From Anaerolineales bacterium UBA2181 (GTDB lineage: Bacteria > Chloroflexota > Anaerolineae > Promineifilales > UBA4811), in assembly GCA_002328075.1 (NCBI GenBank), contig DCVT01000054.1, positions 34,920 through 61,900 of the forward strand: 26,981 nt of DNA, in the 5' to 3' direction. Under the pieces are notes generated by a model that saw nothing but the letters and a program-made list of their open reading frames with translations, ran no database searches and was not told where the DNA came from. Made by a program: the position numbers and the translations under genes. This document shows, one piece after another, positions 22,446-26,981 of this stretch; position 1 is the first letter of the stretch, and each line of letters starts with the position of its first letter.

Positions 22446-24329
22446 CTAGGGGAGGGTGATGACCCCGAGCTGGGCGGGTTCGCCCAGCCTTTCCATGCTC
22501 GGCTGATGGTAGAGGCCGGCCTGTAGCCGATAGTCGCCGGGCGCAAGGCCGCGGATATCCAGCACGTGTTGGTCAATCACATACTCTCCCGGCTGCCAGC
22601 AAGTGGTGGGCAGCCGCCCGGCCTGGGGCATGAAGTCGCGTTGGGCGGCGATGGCGCCGGTCGGGTCGACCAGGTGGAGAAAGACGGTATAAGGAGTGTC
22701 AGGGCGGTCCAGGGCCTGCCAGTAGAGGGTGACATCTAGCGCGTTGTTGGTGTTGGCCTGGTAGCCGACCATTCGTATCTGGGGCCCAAGTTGGGCCATG
22801 AGGGTGTTCGGAATATCCGGGCTGAGCATAATCGGCTCGCGCCGTTCCGCTGATGGCCATTCCAGCAGGGTGACCTGCCAGCGCAGTCCCATGGCGGCCG
22901 TGGCGAGGGCGGTGGCAACCATTACGGCCGCGCCCACGCCGGGTCGAGTTCGGGCTATTGCGGCCGGCGAGGCACGCGCCAGCTGGGCGGCTGCCAACAA
23001 CGCCGGAAGGGGACTCAGCATCAACCAGATCCGGCCCGCCTCACCGCGAATGGCGCCACTCAGATTCAATGCCAACAACACGCACCAATACGCCGACAGG
23101 AGAGGGTCGCGGAGCAATCCGTTGCAGCGGACGCGAGACGGGCGCCAGGGTAACGCCAGCAGAAAGGCGGGCAGGCCGGCAAAGACGGCAAAATCAACGA
23201 GATTGGCGCCCAGCCAAAGCCAATAGCTGCGACCGAGGTCGTGACGGGCCGGCGCGGCCGCGAGGTATATCTGTATCGGTGTCACGCCGTATCCGGCCCA
23301 ATAAACCGCCCACACAGAAAAGATTCCGACCGTCATGACCGCGAGGTGAGCGGTGACGGGCGTCCGTTTGGCAGGCGGTTGCGGCTCCCGCCAAAGCAGC
23401 AGATAGAGGTAGGTGACGGCCGCGGTCAAACCGTTTACCAGGCTCATAAAGGTGGCGAGGGAGATAATCGCGCCGGCCAGTGCCGACCTCCACAGATGGC
23501 CCTTGTGCACGCCGGTGTCCACCAGCCATAAGGCCAGCAGCATGGCGAGCGGGTACACCGTGTCCATGTGGGGTGTGAAGAGCAGGCGGCCGGGGGCCAG
23601 CGTCACCAGGCCGGCCGCGAGCCAACCCGGCCGGGCGCCGTAGCGGCGGCTCACCAGGGCAAAGGCCGGCCAAATCGCCAACGCCGACGTCAACGCGGTG
23701 AGAACCCCCACCAGCGTGTTGGCGGCCAGGGCCGTGTCCGGCAGTGAAACGAGCCAAAGGTTTTCGCAGCGTATACCCCGCGCCCAATGCCCGAGCCAGG
23801 CAGCAAAGGATGGGAATCTGGTGAGGATCCGCTCTGTGGCCCAATAGACCAACACGATGCCGGGTGGCTTGCTTCGCGGATGCGGATCAGGGCGGAACTC
23901 GGACATGAGGTCGGGGTAGTCGGCCAGAAAAGCGTGCACCGACTCGACCTCTTGCGAAACCGTGAGGTACCCGCTGGCCTGGTCAGACGCCAGACGCTCA
24001 AAGAGGGGAACCGCCGGGTTCAGTCCGTAGGCCGTCAGTTGGGTGGCCTGAAGTAGCAGCCCCAGCACCATGAACCCGGCCAGCGCCAGGTTGGTCCGAA
24101 TCCATGTCGGCCGAGCTGCTAGCCAGCGACCGGCGCCCCACCAGCCACATAGCAGGAGAAGGAGCGCTGACGCAGTCGCTACAGTAGCGTCGCCGGCGGC
24201 AGATGCCGGAAGCAGAGCCCAACGCCACGCTTCCGGTCCGCGCAGAGCCGGCACGAGGTCCAAGACCACGACCAGTCCGAGAGCTGTTCCGGCGACAACG
24301 GCGATGCGTGGCCAGGTGCATGCTTTCAT
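22446..24329 (-). CDS. Divergent GT-C-like membrane protein with C-terminal beta domain
   Basis: This 627-residue polytopic protein lies on the opposite strand inside the array. It lacks both PPG..DE and SPxxDEQ. Instead, after the third membrane segment it has LASDQASGY (D116) and DPHPRSKPPG (148-157), and later GEAGRIWLMLSPLPALL, which recalls other bacterial GT-C families. The last about 110 residues carry the same beta domain as its neighbours: VTLYWQALDRPDTPYTVFLH (from 533), PTTCWQPGEYV and LQAGLYHQPSMERLG. It is therefore assigned as a probable glycosyltransferase of a third type. ATG 24329 lies just behind an extended -10 promoter, with GAGG at close spacing. Acceptor and donor unknown. 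Confidence 0.75.
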   Translation of the reverse strand: MKACTWPRIAVVAGTALGLVVVLDLVPALRGPEAWRWALLPASAAGDATVATASALLLLLCGWWGAGRWLAARPTWIRTNLALAGFMVLGLLLQATQLTAYGLNPAVPLFERLASDQASGYLTVSQEVESVHAFLADYPDLMSEFRPDPHPRSKPPGIVLVYWATERILTRFPSFAAWLGHWARGIRCENLWLVSLPDTALAANTLVGVLTALTSALAIWPAFALVSRRYGARPGWLAAGLVTLAPGRLLFTPHMDTVYPLAMLLALWLVDTGVHKGHLWRSALAGAIISLATFMSLVNGLTAAVTYLYLLLWREPQPPAKRTPVTAHLAVMTVGIFSVWAVYWAGYGVTPIQIYLAAAPARHDLGRSYWLWLGANLVDFAVFAGLPAFLLALPWRPSRVRCNGLLRDPLLSAYWCVLLALNLSGAIRGEAGRIWLMLSPLPALLAAAQLARASPAAIARTRPGVGAAVMVATALATAAMGLRWQVTLLEWPSAERREPIMLSPDIPNTLMAQLGPQIRMVGYQANTNNALDVTLYWQALDRPDTPYTVFLHLVDPTGAIAAQRDFMPQAGRLPTTCWQPGEYVIDQHVLDIRGLAPGDYRLQAGLYHQPSMERLGEPAQLGVITLP

Positions 24330-24337
24330 GACGCCTC

Positions 24338-24346
24338 ATTGTATCA
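24338..24346 (-). promoter_or_regulatory. Extended -10 promoter for the leftward GT-C-like gene
   Basis: On the minus strand TGATACAAT (24346-24338) fits an extended -10 (TGnTAnAAT). Transcription would begin near 24331, two bases before the ATG at 24329, giving a nearly leaderless mRNA. No good -35 is visible. Confidence 0.5.
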
Positions 24347-24400
24347 TGGCCGAGTCAGGCGGTCACGTATGGCTGACAGGCGCCTGGGGCAGACGCTGAC

Positions 24401-24429
24401 TTGACACCATGGGGGGTACGGTGTACTGT
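24401..24429 (+). promoter_or_regulatory. Promoter of the last rightward glycosyltransferase
   Basis: A perfect TTGACA (24401-24406), a 17-base spacer and TACTGT (24424-24429) precede GTG 24451. A GAGGATGGAG purine tract (24434-24443) can serve as ribosome-binding site. It is divergent from the promoter at 24338-24346. Confidence 0.65.
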
Positions 24430-24450
24430 TGACGAGGATGGAGCGCACTG

Positions 24451-26850
24451 GTGGGCGCAGGATGTAGAGCCGACAACCACGGGAACGTGCACCGCCTCTT
24501 GGCGCGCCTGGCGGTGGTGCTCCTGTTGCTGGCCTGCTGGCTCCTGGTGAGCAGCATGGTGAGGGAAAGCCCCACCGTCGACGAGCAAAGCCATCTTTTT
24601 CGGGGCGCGGCGTACCTGGTTGCCGGCGCGACTCACTTTGAACTGGGGCACCCGCTGCTGAGCAGTGCTCTGGCGGCCGTGCCCCTGTTGACCGAGCCCG
24701 ATCTTCAACTCCCGCTCGATTCGTCTTATTGGTCGGACGGCGATTGGACGCTGTCTGGGGACGCCTTTCTCTGGCGGATCAATCAGAACCCACAAAGGCT
24801 CCTTTTCCTGGGGCGACTACCCGTAGTCTGGTTGACCTTGCTGCTGGCAGCTTTGACCTATCGTTGGGGAAGGGAACTGGGGGATGAACTGGTGGGGTTT
24901 GGGGCGCTGGCGCTGCTTGCTCTGGATCCGAACGTTCTGGCACACGGCCGTCTGATCACCGGTGACTTGCCGATGACCGCCTTTTTCGTGCTGGCGGTCT
25001 ATGGTTTCTGGCGTTGGAGCCAGAACGGCTCGCCCTCGTCCCTGCTGCTCTGCGGGCTGGGGTTAGGATTTGCCGCCGCGTCCAAGTACAACGCCTTGCT
25101 GATCCTGCCGGTTTTGGCAGTTCTGGCTGGAATTCTGGCGGTCGATCGGCGGAGCTGGAGACCGCTGGGGGCCGCGGTGGTGGCAGCTGGCATTGGCTGG
25201 GTTGCGGTCTGGGCGGTATATGGCTTTGAGCTGCGGCCGCTGCCAGGCGGGGCGTTCTGGGACGATTTGGCGTGGCTCTTGAAATACCTGCCCAAACCGC
25301 ACGGTGCTTACCTTGCGGGCCATTACTCGACCACCGGATGGTGGTACTATTTCCCGATCGCGTTTGTGGCCAAGACTCCCTGGCCTACCATGTTTGTCGC
25401 TGGCTGCGCCATCGCGCTGGTTGTCCGCGACCGCTGGTTGGCTTTCCGCGCCCTTGGGGAGGGCGAAGCGCGCCCACCGGGTTGGGCGGTCTCGCTGGCG
25501 GCCGGCCTGCCGCATCTGTCACTTGTTCTCCCGGTGTTGGCGTATTCCGCGGCCAGCCTTTTCAGCAACCTGAACATCGGTTATCGGCATCTGTTGCCCT
25601 TGTTGCCGTTCCTGGCCCTGCTGTCGGCCGCTTGGTTGGTCTCGCCGCGGGTTGGTGGGTCGCGCGCGCGTGGCCTGGCCGTGGGCACCGGTTCAATTGC
25701 GCTCTTGTGCCTGATCACGTTGGTGGCGTGGCCTCATTTTCTCGCCTACTTTAATTGGCCGATTCAGGGCTGGCGGCTCTTGTCTGACAGCAACGTGGAC
25801 TGGGGTCAGGACCTGCCGGCGCTGGTCGACTGGCAGCGCTCAACCGGCGAGCGAGTCAAACTGAGTTACTTTGGGACGGCACACCCCAGCGCGTACGGCG
25901 TTGAGTTTGACGCCTTGCCGACCTGGTCGCCTGGAGCGGAGCAGTCGCCTCCATCCCGCCAGGCGTTTGACCCCGACGACCCGGCTCCCGGTTGGTACGC
26001 CATCAGCGTCACCAACCTTCACGGCATGGTTCTGGGTGATGATCGGGACACCTTTGCCTGGTTCCGGCAAATTGAACCGCAGGAATCGCTGGGCGGGAGC
26101 ATATTCCTTTACTACGTGGAACCACGTGGAGACGCGGCCGACGTTGCCTTCTCGGGCCTTCGGCCGGGTGACATCGTCCCCCAACTTGCTGCCGAATGGG
26201 ACACCAACGACGTTCGGCCGCGCTGGTTTGACGCGAGCGCCAGCCTGATCTGGCCGGCTAACGGTGGGTGGCTGGCGGTGGCCGTTGACCAGACGCCCGA
26301 TGCTCTGTTGGAGCCCTGGTGGCCGGTCGGGCCGCACCGGGAGGCCGCCGGTCAGTTGGTGCTGTCGGTGGACGCGGCGCCGGCCTTTGATTGGCCGGGT
26401 GTTGACACCGATGTGGGTGGGATTTTGACGTTCCGCGGATACCGGCGGCTGGATGCGCCGTCCGGCCGGGTGACCATGCTTACTGCGTGGGAGGTCCAGC
26501 AGGCTACCGAGAGACCGCTGCAGATTTTTGTGCATGCCCTGGGGGGAGACGGCCAGATCGTTGGTCAGTGGGACGGTCTGGATGTGGACCCGACATCCTG
26601 GCGGCCGGGTGATGTCTTTGTCCAGTTGCATAGGTTTTCCTGGGAAGATGCCTCGCCTCAGCGCGCACTGGTAGTGGGGGTGTATGACGGCGCAACACTG
26701 GACCGTCTGTCCGGAAGCGTGTTGGTGAGGTGCTGTGCCAGGACATTGTATCCACTCCAGGGGCCGAGGGCAACCGAGACGTTGTCCAAAATGAAGGGTT
26801 GGGCATATCGGATCGAGTCATCTAGATGCGGCTGTGCGTGCTTGAGATAG
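24451..26850 (+). CDS. Type B GT-C glycosyltransferase, C-terminus replaced by insertion-element sequence
   Basis: The frame has 799 codons from GTG 24451. TM1 (20-36) leads to ESPTVDEQSHLFRG with D44-E45 and LGHPLLSS. DPNVLAHGRLITGDLP, NIGYRHLLPLLPFL and DSNVDWGQDLPALVDW (446 onward) mark type B; YAISVTNLHGMVLGDDRDTFAWF closely follows the 18067 copy. The RWFDASASLIWP module (from 591) and the beta domain (FVHALGGDGQIVGQWDGLD...WRPGDVFVQ...VGVYDGATLDRL) are present up to about residue 752. From base 26708 the frame runs antisense through a transposase gene and ends in an unrelated Cys- and Arg-rich tail. The membrane core is intact, but the last beta strands are lost, so stability or acceptor binding may be affected. 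Confidence 0.82.
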   Translation: MGAGCRADNHGNVHRLLARLAVVLLLLACWLLVSSMVRESPTVDEQSHLFRGAAYLVAGATHFELGHPLLSSALAAVPLLTEPDLQLPLDSSYWSDGDWTLSGDAFLWRINQNPQRLLFLGRLPVVWLTLLLAALTYRWGRELGDELVGFGALALLALDPNVLAHGRLITGDLPMTAFFVLAVYGFWRWSQNGSPSSLLLCGLGLGFAAASKYNALLILPVLAVLAGILAVDRRSWRPLGAAVVAAGIGWVAVWAVYGFELRPLPGGAFWDDLAWLLKYLPKPHGAYLAGHYSTTGWWYYFPIAFVAKTPWPTMFVAGCAIALVVRDRWLAFRALGEGEARPPGWAVSLAAGLPHLSLVLPVLAYSAASLFSNLNIGYRHLLPLLPFLALLSAAWLVSPRVGGSRARGLAVGTGSIALLCLITLVAWPHFLAYFNWPIQGWRLLSDSNVDWGQDLPALVDWQRSTGERVKLSYFGTAHPSAYGVEFDALPTWSPGAEQSPPSRQAFDPDDPAPGWYAISVTNLHGMVLGDDRDTFAWFRQIEPQESLGGSIFLYYVEPRGDAADVAFSGLRPGDIVPQLAAEWDTNDVRPRWFDASASLIWPANGGWLAVAVDQTPDALLEPWWPVGPHREAAGQLVLSVDAAPAFDWPGVDTDVGGILTFRGYRRLDAPSGRVTMLTAWEVQQATERPLQIFVHALGGDGQIVGQWDGLDVDPTSWRPGDVFVQLHRFSWEDASPQRALVVGVYDGATLDRLSGSVLVRCCARTLYPLQGPRATETLSKMKGWAYRIESSRCGCACLR

Positions 26851-26981
26851 GCGAAAGGGGTCTGGAAATCGAGGGATGAATGCTCTCGGACGTTGTTGTA
26901 GTAGTAGATGTAGCCCATGGCTTCCTCCAGCAGGTCTTTCTCACTGTTGAGCGCCGTGGCGCGTAGGCGGTAGAACTCGTC
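26658..26981 (-). CDS. DDE/rve-type transposase, C-terminal part (IS481/IS3-like; 5' end outside window)
   Basis: The frame is open to the right edge. DEFYRLRATALNSEKDLLEEA is followed by YYNNVREHSSLDFQTPFAYL (bases about 26910-26850), the classic C-terminal end of retroviral-integrase-like transposases; the final catalytic Glu would lie in or just before DEFYRL. The frame has no stop inside the presumed element. It passes the likely terminus at about 26708 and ends at TGA 26658 within the glycosyltransferase gene, so the last 16 or so residues are host-derived. Assignment to IS481 rather than IS3 is tentative because most of the catalytic domain is missing from the window. Confidence 0.8.
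   Translation of the reverse strand, partial: DEFYRLRATALNSEKDLLEEAMGYIYYYNNVREHSSLDFQTPFAYLKHAQPHLDDSIRYAQPFILDNVSVALGPWSGYNVLAQHLTNTLPDRRSSVAPSYTPTTSAR
26708..26981 (-). mobile_element. Insertion element with rve transposase, one end inside a glycosyltransferase gene
   Basis: Homology of the host protein to its relatives stops after the VYDGATLDRL segment, and from 26708 the sequence reads TGTCCGGAAGCGTG, a TG-starting terminus expected for IS481/IS3-type elements. The other end and any target duplication lie beyond the window. The exact junction could be off by several bases. Confidence 0.6.

Noticed and set aside
22436..22452. CCTAGG palindrome between convergent stops as a bidirectional terminator or attachment site
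   Set aside because: It is only 6 bp, with no stem extension or T tract; probably chance.

Overview
This window is GC-rich, gene-dense bacterial DNA that most resembles Chloroflexota, probably an Anaerolineae-like lineage. That is inferred from arrays of large polytopic lipid-carrier-dependent glycosyltransferases (GT-C fold) carrying an extracytoplasmic 'FVHL..DG..W..GD..GLYD' domain, from a ChlI/ChlD-type chelatase pair, and from the 'quinate 5-dehydrogenase'-type protein. No rRNA, tRNA or marker gene confirms the phylum. No CRISPR, tRNA or riboswitch was recognised, and no stretch over about 160 bases lacks a coding call.

Layout. 1-690 is the 3' part of an IS110-family transposase cut by the window edge. 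A small divergent promoter region (about 740-815) leads into a rightward operon (870-3833): Lgt-like membrane protein, a poorly characterised conserved protein, a MobA-like nucleotidyltransferase and a PAP2 phosphatase. From 3830 to 8213 genes run leftward: a ChlI-like AAA+ ATPase, a VWA (ChlD C-terminal) part, a HAD-family protein, a DUF2085 membrane protein and, from its own promoter, a DUF4126 membrane protein. The ChlI and VWA parts meet at an A9-G run where a -1 shift would fuse them into one ChlD-length protein of 688 residues, so the locus looks like a programmed-frameshift chlD gene.

From 8377 to the right edge lies an array of eight GT-C-type membrane glycosyltransferases. One flippase-like LPG-synthase-TM protein and one secreted FN3/LamG-like protein are interspersed. 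The rightward glycosyltransferases fall into two sequence types. Type A has PPG...DE plus LPxRP motifs; type B has SPxxDEQ plus DSNxDWGQDL motifs. A B-A gene pair occurs twice. Two C-terminal extracytoplasmic modules are shared across both types, which suggests module exchange. Most genes overlap by 4 or 14 bases, implying translational coupling. A plausible joint role is assembly of surface glycans or glycosylation of exported proteins from polyprenyl-phosphate sugars, but substrates cannot be read from the sequence.

The last glycosyltransferase is cut in its C-terminal domain by a second insertion element (DDE/rve transposase, leftward) that runs off the right edge. The whole block is therefore bracketed by transposases.
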